This document shows positions 1-5,730 of a stretch of 7,684 bases of DNA, piece after piece. Made by a program: the position numbers and the translations under genes. Position 1 is the first letter of the stretch. Each line of letters opens with the position of its first letter. Where the stretch lies: the NCBI GenBank assembly GCA_964556895.1, contig CAZKYC010000135.1, positions 1 to 7,684 of the forward strand, written 5' to 3'. Origin of the DNA: Hinthialibacter sp964556895 (lineage in GTDB: Bacteria; Hinthialibacterota; Hinthialibacteria; Hinthialibacterales; Hinthialibacteraceae). The notes under the pieces were generated by a model. It made no database searches. It saw only the letters and a program-made list of their open reading frames with translations, and was not told where the DNA came from.

Positions 1-424
1 CTGAGTAGAGCGTCAATTCGCCGTCGCCCAACGCCGCTTGAATGGGGCCAGTATCGGGAGCATTGTTGTTGTCGAGAAAGTTAAAGATGACTTCATAGCG
101 TCCACTGAGGGCGGGCGTAATCACCATCGAAATCTCTGGCGCATCTTCAAAAAAGCCAGGGCCATGAGAAACGAGCATGACATTGCCGTCGACCTGGTAA
201 ATCAACCACAGGTTATCGTCGTCAAAGAAAACGTCGGCCAGCGCTTCGTTGCCAAAGGGGCGCGGGTCATAGGCGTCGGTCGGCTCAATGGTGTGGGTGT
301 TGCCAAATCGGTCAGGTTCGCCGCTGATATCGCCCGCAGCAAAAAAGAAACTGACTTCTTGGGTGAATCCAACAGACGAAGAAAATACAATTGCGGCGCA
401 TAACGCCAAGACTTTGTAGCTCAT
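1..424 (-). CDS. Exported protein of unknown function, 3' end cut by window edge
   Basis: This reading frame starts at ATG 424-422 and stays open for 141 codons to the left edge, so the C-terminus lies outside the window. A strong SD site (GGAGGA, 433-438) sits 8 bases before the ATG. The N-terminus (MSYKVLALCAAIVFSSSVGF) has one Lys followed by a hydrophobic core, like a Sec signal peptide; cleavage near residues 20-22 is plausible. The remaining visible part is acidic and rich in Asp, Gly, Phe and Asn (for example FFDDDNLWLIYQVDG at 66-80 and FNFLDNNNAPDTG at 114-126), a composition common in secreted beta-rich proteins. I do not recognise a family. It lies downstream of dprA on the same strand, but 183 bases separate them, so it probably has its own promoter. 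That it is a real exported gene is well supported by the frame, signal peptide and SD site; its function is unknown. Confidence 0.8.
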   Translation of the reverse strand, partial: MSYKVLALCAAIVFSSSVGFTQEVSFFFAAGDISGEPDRFGNTHTIEPTDAYDPRPFGNEALADVFFDDDNLWLIYQVDGNVMLVSHGPGFFEDAPEISMVITPALSGRYEVIFNFLDNNNAPDTGPIQAALGDGELTLYS

Positions 425-432
425 CTTCTCAA

Positions 433-438
433 TCCTCC
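433..438 (-). promoter_or_regulatory. Shine-Dalgarno site of the truncated exported gene
   Basis: On the minus strand this reads GGAGGA and ends 8 bases before the ATG at 424-422. It fixes the start of a gene that runs off the window. Confidence 0.75.
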
Positions 439-569
439 AAATTAAAAACAAATGGAATAAACGGGTATATTCAAATCCCGAATCATTTAACCATTCTTCA
501 AATTTTCTGTTTTGTGGATGAACAGGCAAACGAAGCAGTCACAAAATCATGTTGGTTAGTTAATTCTAC

Positions 570-610
570 TAAATAATTCGATAGATGTATAGACTGTTTT
601 GAATTATTTA
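570..610. repeat. Perfect 10-bp AT-rich inverted repeat overlapping the dprA stop codon
   Basis: TAAATAATTC at 570-579 is exactly inverted as GAATTATTTA at 601-610, separated by 21 bases. The right arm contains the dprA stop codon (608-610). The stem is almost all A/T and no T-run follows on the minus strand, so it is a poor intrinsic terminator. It could be a weak 3' structure of the dprA transcript, a protein-binding dyad, or chance in AT-rich sequence. Confidence 0.45.
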
Positions 611-1891
611 TTGATCTGCTTTGTGAAAGCGCATGCCCGCTTCACGGATGGCGGCGCCCTTGAGCTCTAACAGGCCCAACGCCGATGACACCCGCGCAAT
701 GGGCCATTCGAGCTGGCGGGCGAGATCGTCAATCTGAATGGGGTTCTCACTCAGAGATTCATAAATTGTGTTCTCATCATCGCTGAGGTTTAATTCTGAG
801 AGGTTTGGTTTCGCGGCCGTTTTTTTCTTATTGGTTGGCGGCTTGGCTTTCTGGATGTTTTGAGGAGGCTCTACCGCCTCAACTGGTTCATCTGGTTCTG
901 GTTCCTCTTCATCAATTTCAATCGGCGGATCATCCGGCGGTGGGACGTATTTCTCAATCTCGCCTTTCAGTTCATTCACATAATAGGTAATTTTGTCTTC
1001 GAGCTCGCGAAGAATGTCGTCAGCAGACGTCACCAACTTCGCCGCGCTGTCGGAGATCAGCTTATTGGCGCCTTCGGCGTTCCATTGGTCAACCGTACCG
1101 GGAAGCGCGAATATCTCGCGGCCTTGTTCGAGCGCATAGTTCGCCGTAATCAAGGCGCCGCTGCGGGCAGGCGCTTCGGCGACCAACACGCCTAACGATA
1201 GCCCGCTAATGATGCGGTTGCGCGGGGGAAAGTTCCGTTTATCCGGCGCGACGTTGTGAAAGAGTTCGGTAATCAGTGCGCCGCGTTTAAAGACTTGTTC
1301 GTATAATGACTGGTGTTCTTTGGGGTAGATGAATTTCAGCCCATTGCCCAAGACGGCCAAGGTTCGGCCTGTCTTACATTTTAACGCGCCCTTATGGGCT
1401 GAAGCGTCGACGCCCCAGGCCAGCCCGCTGGTGATGGTCAGCCCCGCTTCGGCGAGCTCGCGGGCGATTTTGTTGGTGGTCCGTTTTCCCGCGTCGCTGG
1501 CGAGGCGGGTTCCGACAATGCCCACTGAGAGGACATCCTGCGGCATGATCTTTCCCTTCACATACAACAGCGACGGCGCGGCGGGAATATGTTTCAATGG
1601 TTCAGGAAACGTGGGGTCAGACTGAAGCAGAATATCGACGCCGTTTCGCTCACACCATTTCAGTTCGCGGTCGATCTCGTCGTCGAATTTTCCATTGGCG
1701 GCTTCTTGAACAGCGCGGCCTATGTCTTCGTTAAACCGACAGACAGACGCTATCTCACCCACTGGCGCCTGAAGCGCTTTTTCAATGGAGCCGAAGTGGT
1801 CGACCAGCGCCCGCGCCCGGCTGCTGCCCATATATTTAGCGCGTAAAATCGCCAGCCATGGGTATAACAAATCACGATTTAACTTGCCCAT
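608..1891 (-). CDS. dprA: DNA processing protein DprA/Smf
   Basis: DprA binds single-stranded DNA in the cytoplasm and loads RecA during natural transformation; it is also widespread in bacteria not known to be competent. The start chosen is ATG 1891-1889, preceded by GGAGG (1896-1900), giving 427 residues. An upstream in-frame ATG at 1975 would add a Cys-rich 28-residue tail without family support. Residues 1-60 look like the helical SAM-like N-terminal domain. Residues about 90-297 form the Rossmann-like DprA core, with GIVGTRLAS (124-132, a Thr variant of the usual GSR), SGLAWGVDASAHKGAL (155-170), FPPRNRIISGLS (221-232) and SGALITANYALEQGREIFA (244-262), followed by LPGT. Residues about 316-366 are a Pro/Glu/Asp-rich linker turning Lys-rich. 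Residues about 367-424 fit the C-terminal winged helix seen in many DprA proteins (IQIDDLARQLEWPIARVSSAL). The next gene on this strand is 183 bases downstream. The assignment is very secure. Confidence 0.97.
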   Translation of the reverse strand: MGKLNRDLLYPWLAILRAKYMGSSRARALVDHFGSIEKALQAPVGEIASVCRFNEDIGRAVQEAANGKFDDEIDRELKWCERNGVDILLQSDPTFPEPLKHIPAAPSLLYVKGKIMPQDVLSVGIVGTRLASDAGKRTTNKIARELAEAGLTITSGLAWGVDASAHKGALKCKTGRTLAVLGNGLKFIYPKEHQSLYEQVFKRGALITELFHNVAPDKRNFPPRNRIISGLSLGVLVAEAPARSGALITANYALEQGREIFALPGTVDQWNAEGANKLISDSAAKLVTSADDILRELEDKITYYVNELKGEIEKYVPPPDDPPIEIDEEEPEPDEPVEAVEPPQNIQKAKPPTNKKKTAAKPNLSELNLSDDENTIYESLSENPIQIDDLARQLEWPIARVSSALGLLELKGAAIREAGMRFHKADQ

Positions 1892-1895
1892 ATCG

Positions 1896-1900
1896 CCTCC
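1896..1900 (-). promoter_or_regulatory. Shine-Dalgarno site that decides the dprA start
   Basis: On the minus strand this reads GGAGG, with four bases (CGAT) before the ATG at 1891. The spacing is a little short but acceptable. It selects this ATG over the in-frame ATG codons at 1975 and 1936. Confidence 0.75.
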
Positions 1901-2039
1901 AAAATTGTTTCTACATCTTAAGAAATGAATGTTCATCCCGCAAGAACAACAGAATAGGCAAAATTTCAATGCCAAATACGGTAGTTCGAGGTTGCCTCAT
2001 CAGCAATCGTTCAAGCCGGGTGGCTAGTTAATCGTAAGT

Positions 2040-2065
2040 AAAAACCATCTCAAAAATCGAGATGG
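2040..2065 (-). terminator. Intrinsic-terminator-like hairpin on the minus strand, upstream of dprA
   Basis: Read on the minus strand, CCATCTC (2065-2059), a 7-base loop GATTTTT, GAGATGG (2051-2045) and then TTTTT (2044-2040) form a perfect 7-bp stem directly followed by five T. No minus-strand gene ends just to its right, and dprA starts about 150 bases further on. It could therefore end an unannotated RNA from the region 2066-2500, act as an attenuator in a long dprA leader, or be one end of a repeat element. The structure is directly visible; its role is inferred. Confidence 0.55.
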
Positions 2066-2128
2066 CCTTGTTGTAGTGGTTGGCGGAATTGTGTGCGGAT
2101 TGAGTTTTTATAATTACATCTATCGCTG

Positions 2129-2142
2129 TCCGCCGCGGCGGA
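2129..2142. repeat. 14-bp perfect GC-rich palindrome
   Basis: TCCGCCGCGGCGGA equals its own reverse complement. It is much richer in G and C than the flanking AT-rich sequence. It may be part of the repeat element around it or a dimeric protein-binding site. Confidence 0.5.
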
Positions 2143-2224
2143 TACGGGCGCGCTTTACGCACATTTTTTTGACAAACGCTCTAAACGAGAAATTCGACTT
2201 ACCAATAATTGAACTACCAGTATG

Positions 2225-2301
2225 GGCGTGGGTGCTACTCTGGAGAGCGCCTGTGCTTTTCAGCGGAGCGGCACTAAAGCGATCAGAGTTGTACCCACGC
2301 C
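2225..2301. repeat. 77-base imperfect palindrome able to form a long hairpin
   Basis: The outer arms GGCGTGGGT (2225-2233) and ACCCACGCC (2293-2301) match perfectly. Pairing continues through 2234-2242 against 2284-2292 with one mismatch and one G-T pair, then a GTGC/GCAC step (2253-2256 with 2271-2274) closes the apex. A second small hairpin, CGCCGC-CT-GCGGCG (2298-2311), abuts and shares the right arm. Length, form and intergenic place are typical of dispersed palindromic (REP/MITE-type) repeats. That this family is dispersed is inferred, not shown by this window. Confidence 0.55.
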
Positions 2302-2500
2302 GCCTGCGGCGCCATAATAATATTTTTGAGATGGTCGCTAGTCCTATAATTCACTGATATTGGATAAATATCTGACTATTCTAGAGATAGGTAATTTTTT
2401 ATCTGTTGCTATTTTGGCCCGCTACCGCTACCGTTTGTATCATGCACCACTGGCATTTCATCGTTGAACTACTTTTTTGTCACGTCGAAGGGAAACGATT

Positions 2501-2950
2501 ATGGTGGGAGTTGAAGCAGTACAACCTTTACAATGTTTTGACGGCCTCAATGAGGCGCAACTGGCCCGGCTGTGTGAGATCGCTGAAGAATGCCGCTTTC
2601 AGAAAGGCGATTATGTTCAGCGCGAGGGCGCCGCGTGTGACGACATGTATGTTGTGAGAGAAGGCCGCGTGTTAATCGAAATGACCCTGCCAGGCAATCA
2701 TGTCATTGCCACCCACACTGTCACTCCAGGCGATATGTTTGGCTGGTCGGCGATTGTTCCGCCCCACAAGGTGACCGCCGCCTCGCATTGTCTCGAAGAT
2801 TGCGTCACCATTCGTCTGCCCGGTCAGGCCATGCTCGCGCTATTTAAAGAAGACGCCAAGATCAAAGCCGAAGTGTTTGAATATATCGCCAAAGCAGTCG
2901 CTATTCGTCTGACAGAAACACGGCAGCAAGTGTCGTTTTTACTTGGCTAG
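2501..2950 (+). CDS. Single-domain cyclic-nucleotide-binding-fold (CNB) protein without a DNA-binding domain
   Basis: The 149-residue product is essentially one CNB (CRP/FNR-type) beta-roll: FDGLNEAQLARLCEIAEECR (13-32), the FQKGDYVQREGAACDDMYVV stretch (33-52), REGRVLIEM (53-61), TVTPGDMFGWSAIVPP (73-88) and a closing helix (about 119-147). CRP family proteins carry a further helix-turn-helix of about 70 residues; here the chain ends after the dimer-type helix. In the phosphate-binding cassette the usual Gly-Glu is PGD (76-78), and the Arg that grips the cyclic phosphate in cAMP receptors is not where expected (HKVTAAS, 89-95), so cAMP binding is doubtful. The GWSA-VPP pattern is familiar from stand-alone CNB proteins. 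The ATG at 2501 with AAGGGA (2488-2493) seven bases upstream is preferred over an in-frame TTG at 2477. It stands alone on its strand, so its partner is unknown. Confidence 0.88.
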   Translation: MVGVEAVQPLQCFDGLNEAQLARLCEIAEECRFQKGDYVQREGAACDDMYVVREGRVLIEMTLPGNHVIATHTVTPGDMFGWSAIVPPHKVTAASHCLEDCVTIRLPGQAMLALFKEDAKIKAEVFEYIAKAVAIRLTETRQQVSFLLG

Positions 2951-2996
2951 TAAAAAAAAGTCCTTCGAACGTCACCCCATGTCGACAGGCATGGGG
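2951..2996. terminator. Stem-loop between convergent genes, possible terminator
   Basis: CCCCATG (2975-2981) and CATGGGG (2990-2996) form a perfect 7-bp stem with an 8-base loop, extendable with bulges. On the minus strand it is followed after 15 bases by a run of eight T (2959-2952), so it might stop transcription from the pilin gene, though the gap is longer than in a standard intrinsic terminator. On the plus strand no T-run follows. Confidence 0.4.
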
Positions 2997-3060
2997 GTTA
3001 CTCATCCTGCTGTTGGGCAATTTTGGTTGATCTTCAGGGTCTCGCTTTTTTAACCGGGGG

Positions 3061-3636
3061 TTACTTGCCGTGTTGTTGGATGACGCCGCGGCTCATGATT
3101 CCATTGGTGATGGTATAGTCATACCACAAAATGGTTTGGCCGCGCACCACCCCGCCGCTAATGGGGTCATAGCCAAACTCGAGAGTGTACGGCCCCAGAG
3201 TGCTGACCATCCAGCGCACTTCTTCGGGGGTTTCGGGGCGGTTCCAAAACATCTTCACTGGCGCATTATTGATTTCACGCAGGCGCGTCCAATTGTAGAA
3301 CCAATAACCGTGGTTCCACGAAAAGGGGCTGACCGCCATGCCGGCGCTCATATACGAAACCGGCGTCGTCAGTTGAAACAGGTCGGTCACATGGGTCGGC
3401 GCAATTAACACCGACGTGCCTTCGCCTGATTCATACATCGGGGGCAGGTCGTTCCATTCAATGCGGTATTGCATCAGCGCGTTGATCATGGTGTTGATGT
3501 CGGCCTGGCTGCGCGCGACTTTTGATTTGACGAGGGCGGTTTGAAAATTGGCAATGATGATCGCGGCGAGAATGCCAATAATGGCGACCACGATCAACAA
3601 CTCAATTAACGTGAATCCATAAGCCCGTTTACGCAT
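3061..3636 (-). CDS. Type IV pilin-like / type II secretion pseudopilin (prepilin N-terminal methylation domain)
   Basis: The 191-residue product begins MRKRAYGFTLIELLIVVAII, a textbook class III leader: a short basic leader, prepilin peptidase cleavage after Gly7, Phe as first mature residue and Glu at mature position 5. A hydrophobic helix runs to about residue 28, followed by an amphipathic helix (about 30-58) that packs in the filament core. The globular part has many aromatic residues (for example WNHGYWFYNWTRL) and ends with two similar motifs, YDPISGGVVRG and YDYTITNGIMSRG. The start ATG 3636-3634 has GGGGAG (3643-3648) six bases upstream; a longer frame to 3714 would place 26 unneeded residues before the leader. 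The protein would be inserted in the inner membrane and assembled by a pilus or type II secretion machine encoded elsewhere. Size fits GspG-like minor pilins of Planctomycetes-like phyla. Whether it is a pilus or secretion subunit cannot be told. Confidence 0.92.
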   Translation of the reverse strand: MRKRAYGFTLIELLIVVAIIGILAAIIIANFQTALVKSKVARSQADINTMINALMQYRIEWNDLPPMYESGEGTSVLIAPTHVTDLFQLTTPVSYMSAGMAVSPFSWNHGYWFYNWTRLREINNAPVKMFWNRPETPEEVRWMVSTLGPYTLEFGYDPISGGVVRGQTILWYDYTITNGIMSRGVIQQHGK

Positions 3637-3743
3637 ATACCGCTCCCCGCGTTGTCCAACATACTGTATCATAAGAAATCGAAAACATGCCTGCGCGATT
3701 TTTTTACATGACAACTTTTTACATTTTCGATAGTGTTTCTATG

Positions 3744-3772
3744 TTGACGAAACCGGCGTCTTTGTGAATAGT
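3744..3772 (+). promoter_or_regulatory. Possible sigma-70 promoter of the VCBS protein gene
   Basis: TTGACG (3744-3749) and AATAGT (3767-3772) are separated by 17 bases, matching 5 of 6 and 4 of 6 consensus bases. Transcription would start near 3779, about 54 bases before the ATG at 3833. The -10 is weak, so this is tentative. Confidence 0.4.
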
Positions 3773-3832
3773 CTTGTAGGGAAGGCGCTGTTTACCGATC
3801 ATGCGACAGCCAATCACACTCGGGAGCCAATC

Positions 3833-5155
3833 ATGACCATTCGTTCGTTAGCCGTATTTTGTACGTTTACTCTATTTATACCAATATACGCAAATGCTGC
3901 ATTGGTATTTGACCGCGGTGATATTCTCGAAACCGGGTTGCGCTCCACCGACATCGCGCTGGGCGATATCAACGGCGACGGCCATGAAGACATCGTTTTT
4001 ACCAATATGGCCGAAAGTACATACGGCATCGCCTTCAACAATGGCTCCGGCTCGTTTGGCGCGGTGACCACCTGGTTGCTGCCGGGCGGGCGCTTTAACC
4101 CGTTGTCGCTTGATTGCGGCGACATTGACGGCGACGGAATCGTCGACATCGCCATCGCCTATAACCAGACCATCGACAACTCGCCCCAACCATTTCGCGA
4201 CTCGGCGATTCTGGTTCTCTGGGGCAACGGCGACGCCACCTTTCAAGAACTCGAACTGGGCATGTTCGGCGTACCCTCGTCGATTATGATTCAAGACGTC
4301 AACGGCGACGAACTGGCTGATTTGGTGGTCGGCAATAACGGCGGCTTGTTGTTTGATCTCGGCTTTATCGACCAGATCGACCCGGGCATCGTGGTATGGA
4401 ACAACCGAGACAACCGCACCTTCAGCCAAGCCAATGAAGTTGTCACTGAAGGCGCCGTCATCGACGTCAAAGCGGCTGACATCAACAACGACGGCCTGGT
4501 TGACGTGGTCGGCTCAAACCAGGGTATCCCTGAAATTACCCTTAGCCCCATCGGCCTCATTCTCACGAATACAAAAATTTCACTCTTCCATAATTCAGAA
4601 GCAGGCTTAAACAACACTGGCAGCATCTCACTCGACCTGCCCCCCTGGGGATTAGACTTTGTCGACTTAGACGGCGATGAGTTTATTGACCTCGCCGTAG
4701 CCATCGTCGGCAAGTCAGACCCGATCAATATATTGCAATTTTTAGGCACTGAAGCCTCAGTCAGCCTGTTGAGAAATACCGGGTTTGGTTTCACCTCATT
4801 CGCTGACATCAACACCACGGGCGTGACCTTCGCCCCGGTGATGCGCGACTTTGACCTGGACGGCGACGTTGACCTGGCGGTCACGGTACAAGAAATTCAA
4901 GGCAATTTGTTGGTTCCAAGCCTGCGGCTTTACGAACAAGTTGAAGAGGCGCTGTTTGTCGAAGTGGGGTCATTGGCGCTAGAAGAAGAACCGCGTTTTA
5001 TGGTCACCGACGACTTTGATGACGACGGCGATTTAGACCTGGCGGCGTTGTGTGTAATTGTTGACGGCTTGAACCCGACCGATTCAGCCATCGGCCGGAT
5101 CTATGTTTATTTGAATCAAGCGGCTACTCATGTCGGGCGGTGGGAGCTGTATTAG
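3833..5155 (+). CDS. Secreted FG-GAP/VCBS repeat protein, predicted calcium-binding beta-propeller
   Basis: The 440-residue product starts with a clear Sec signal peptide (MTIRSLAVFCTFTLFIPIYA, cleavage after the Ala-Asn-Ala ending at residue 22). Seven Asp-rich calcium-loop motifs of the D-x-D/N-x-D-G-x-x-D type follow: DINGDGHED (45-53), DIDGDGIVD (97-105), DVNGDELAD (155-163), DINNDGLVD (216-224), DLDGDEFID (278-286), DFDLDGDVD (339-347) and DFDDDGDLD (394-402). Spacing of 52 to 62 residues and the count of seven fit a complete seven-bladed integrin-alpha-like propeller. Such proteins act outside the cytoplasm in adhesion or binding; the ligand is unknown. There is no C-terminal anchor or sorting tail; the chain ends soon after the last blade (VGRWELY). 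The start ATG 3833 has GGGAG (3822-3826) six bases upstream and lies right before the signal peptide; a GTG at 3764 in frame is less likely. It diverges from the pilin gene and converges with the STAS gene, 12 bases apart. Confidence 0.9.
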   Translation: MTIRSLAVFCTFTLFIPIYANAALVFDRGDILETGLRSTDIALGDINGDGHEDIVFTNMAESTYGIAFNNGSGSFGAVTTWLLPGGRFNPLSLDCGDIDGDGIVDIAIAYNQTIDNSPQPFRDSAILVLWGNGDATFQELELGMFGVPSSIMIQDVNGDELADLVVGNNGGLLFDLGFIDQIDPGIVVWNNRDNRTFSQANEVVTEGAVIDVKAADINNDGLVDVVGSNQGIPEITLSPIGLILTNTKISLFHNSEAGLNNTGSISLDLPPWGLDFVDLDGDEFIDLAVAIVGKSDPINILQFLGTEASVSLLRNTGFGFTSFADINTTGVTFAPVMRDFDLDGDVDLAVTVQEIQGNLLVPSLRLYEQVEEALFVEVGSLALEEEPRFMVTDDFDDDGDLDLAALCVIVDGLNPTDSAIGRIYVYLNQAATHVGRWELY

Positions 5156-5167
5156 AAAAAAAACCCG

Positions 5168-5506
5168 TTAGTCCATCAATTTATCGATGGCTTCAAAGTC
5201 AGAGTCATAGATTTTAACAACCTGGTCGAGGCGAATCACATCGAACAGTTCTTTCATATTGTCGTTTGGTGAACACACCGCGAATGTGCCATTGACTTCT
5301 TCAATCAGGCGAAGGCCTTCCATGAGCGAGCGGATGCCGGCGCTGCTCATATATTCGGTGTCTTTAAAATCGATCAATATTTTCTTACTGCCGCCTTCAA
5401 CCGCTTTTGTGATAAACGCCGAAAAATTCTGTAGGGCGGTGGCGTCTATGCGTCCAGACGGTTTTATGATCGTTAGATCGCCCTCACTGCGAACTTCGAT
5501 ATCCAT
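5168..5506 (-). CDS. STAS-domain anti-sigma-factor antagonist-like protein
   Basis: The product is a 112-residue stand-alone STAS domain. It follows the SpoIIAA/RsbV plan: MDIEVRSEGDLTIIKPSGRID (1-21, the last two strands being the conserved GRID entry), a helix, KKILIDFKDTEYMSSAGIRS (41-60), and a closing helix-strand-helix (LFDVIRLDQVVKIYDS). Ser55 in YMSSAGIR aligns with the Ser that partner kinases phosphorylate in SpoIIAA; the Asp that usually precedes it is Ser54 here. Family members in the cytoplasm release sigma factors or output enzymes from Ser/Thr-kinase anti-sigma factors. No kinase, phosphatase or sigma gene is in the window, so partners are elsewhere. I choose ATG 5506-5504, 10 bases after GGAGG (5517-5521). 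The alternative TTG at 5515 lies only one base from that SD site. Confidence 0.92.
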   Translation of the reverse strand: MDIEVRSEGDLTIIKPSGRIDATALQNFSAFITKAVEGGSKKILIDFKDTEYMSSAGIRSLMEGLRLIEEVNGTFAVCSPNDNMKELFDVIRLDQVVKIYDSDFEAIDKLMD

Positions 5507-5516
5507 CTTACTCAAA

Positions 5517-5521
5517 CCTCC
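5517..5521 (-). promoter_or_regulatory. Shine-Dalgarno site that decides the STAS gene start
   Basis: On the minus strand this reads GGAGG. It is 10 bases from ATG 5506 but only one base from the in-frame TTG at 5515, favouring the ATG. Confidence 0.65.
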
Positions 5522-5597
5522 ATCTAAATTCCGTCAAATCAGCCCGGAAAACTACGGCTTAATCGCCATCAACCATTTCAGTGCAATTAAGTTTTAC

Positions 5598-5627
5598 ATT
5601 ATAAGGCGTTTTTATCTGTTTCGGCAA
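5598..5627 (-). promoter_or_regulatory. Probable sigma-70 promoter of the STAS gene
   Basis: On the minus strand, TTGCCG (5627-5622) and a perfect TATAAT (5603-5598) are separated by 18 bases. The -35 matches 4 of 6 consensus bases. Transcription would begin near 5591, leaving a leader of about 85 bases before the ATG at 5506. Confidence 0.6.
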
Positions 5628-5694
5628 GCAAAACATCATCCCAGTCGAATAAATCGTATTAAATTGCCTCTTCATACAAATTATTGGTTGAAGT

Positions 5695-5717
5695 AACTGG
5701 TTACAAACCAACCAGTT
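5695..5717. promoter_or_regulatory. Perfect 8-bp inverted repeat in the divergent promoter region
   Basis: AACTGGTT (5695-5702) and AACCAGTT (5710-5717) flank a 7-base spacer. A third TTGGTT half-site lies at 5684-5689 and can pair instead with AACCAA (5706-5711). The dyad is about 50 bases upstream of the rightward -35, and T5 (5716-5720) follows it, but no plus-strand gene ends here. An operator for a dimeric regulator is therefore as likely as a weak terminator. Confidence 0.45.
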
Positions 5718-5730
5718 TTTGGCTTCAGAG

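Larger units (their letters stand above)
2044..2335. repeat. 292-bp segment bounded by perfect 14-bp inverted repeats
   Basis: ACCATCTCAAAAAT (2044-2057) is exactly inverted as ATTTTTGAGATGGT (2322-2335). Inside lie a 14-bp perfect palindrome (2129-2142), a 77-base imperfect palindrome (2225-2301) and a GC-rich hairpin (2298-2311), but no gene. This is the general form of a small non-autonomous element (MITE-like). However, no target-site duplication flanks the two ends, and the same termini also take part in the terminator-like hairpin at 2040-2065. Other copies in the genome would be needed to call it mobile. Confidence 0.45.
1892..2500. other. Intergenic region without a gene, rich in inverted repeats
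   Basis: About 600 bases separate the divergent dprA and CNB-protein genes. I find no credible coding sequence on either strand: the one longer plus-strand frame (2076-2357) has no SD site and a random-looking composition with a run of Arg and Pro. The middle (2044-2335) holds nested inverted repeats, listed separately. The right part (2336-2480) is AT-rich, with several GATA/TATC half-sites in short dyads (2362-2371 and 2385-2403 area) just ahead of the CNB gene; one TATAAT sits at 2345-2350 but lacks a well-spaced -35. Promoters for both flanking genes should lie here, but I could not place them convincingly. Confidence 0.6.

Noticed and set aside
38..403. Plus-strand frame of 121 codons
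   Set aside because: It is antisense to the exported-protein gene, which has an SD site, signal peptide and better composition.
1892..1975. N-terminal extension of DprA from ATG 1975
   Set aside because: The added 28 residues are Cys-rich, without family support, and a proper SD site precedes the ATG at 1891.
2345..2350. TATAAT as the -10 of the CNB gene
   Set aside because: The nearest -35-like hexamer (TTGAGA, 2326-2331) is only 13 bases away, too close for sigma-70.
2076..2357. Plus-strand open frame of 93 codons in the gap upstream of the CNB gene
   Set aside because: It has no SD site, crosses the palindromic repeats, and its product is a patchwork of Arg/Pro runs with no family resemblance.
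3764..3832. GTG start at 3764 for the FG-GAP protein
   Set aside because: It would put 23 polar residues before an otherwise standard signal peptide; ATG 3833 has its own SD site.
3808..3833. Direct repeat AGCCAATCA at 3808-3816 and 3825-3833
   Set aside because: Only two 9-base copies, one overlapping the start codon; chance is a sufficient explanation.
3872..4884. Two long minus-strand frames (185 and 197 codons)
   Set aside because: They lie opposite the FG-GAP gene; its GAC/GGC-rich repeated codons leave the complementary frames open. Their products lack any coherent features.
5156..5190. Terminator for the STAS gene: CCATC/GATGG stem followed by eight T on the minus strand
   Set aside because: The stem is only 5 bp, overlaps the end of the coding sequence and lies 9 bases from the T-run, so it is not convincing.
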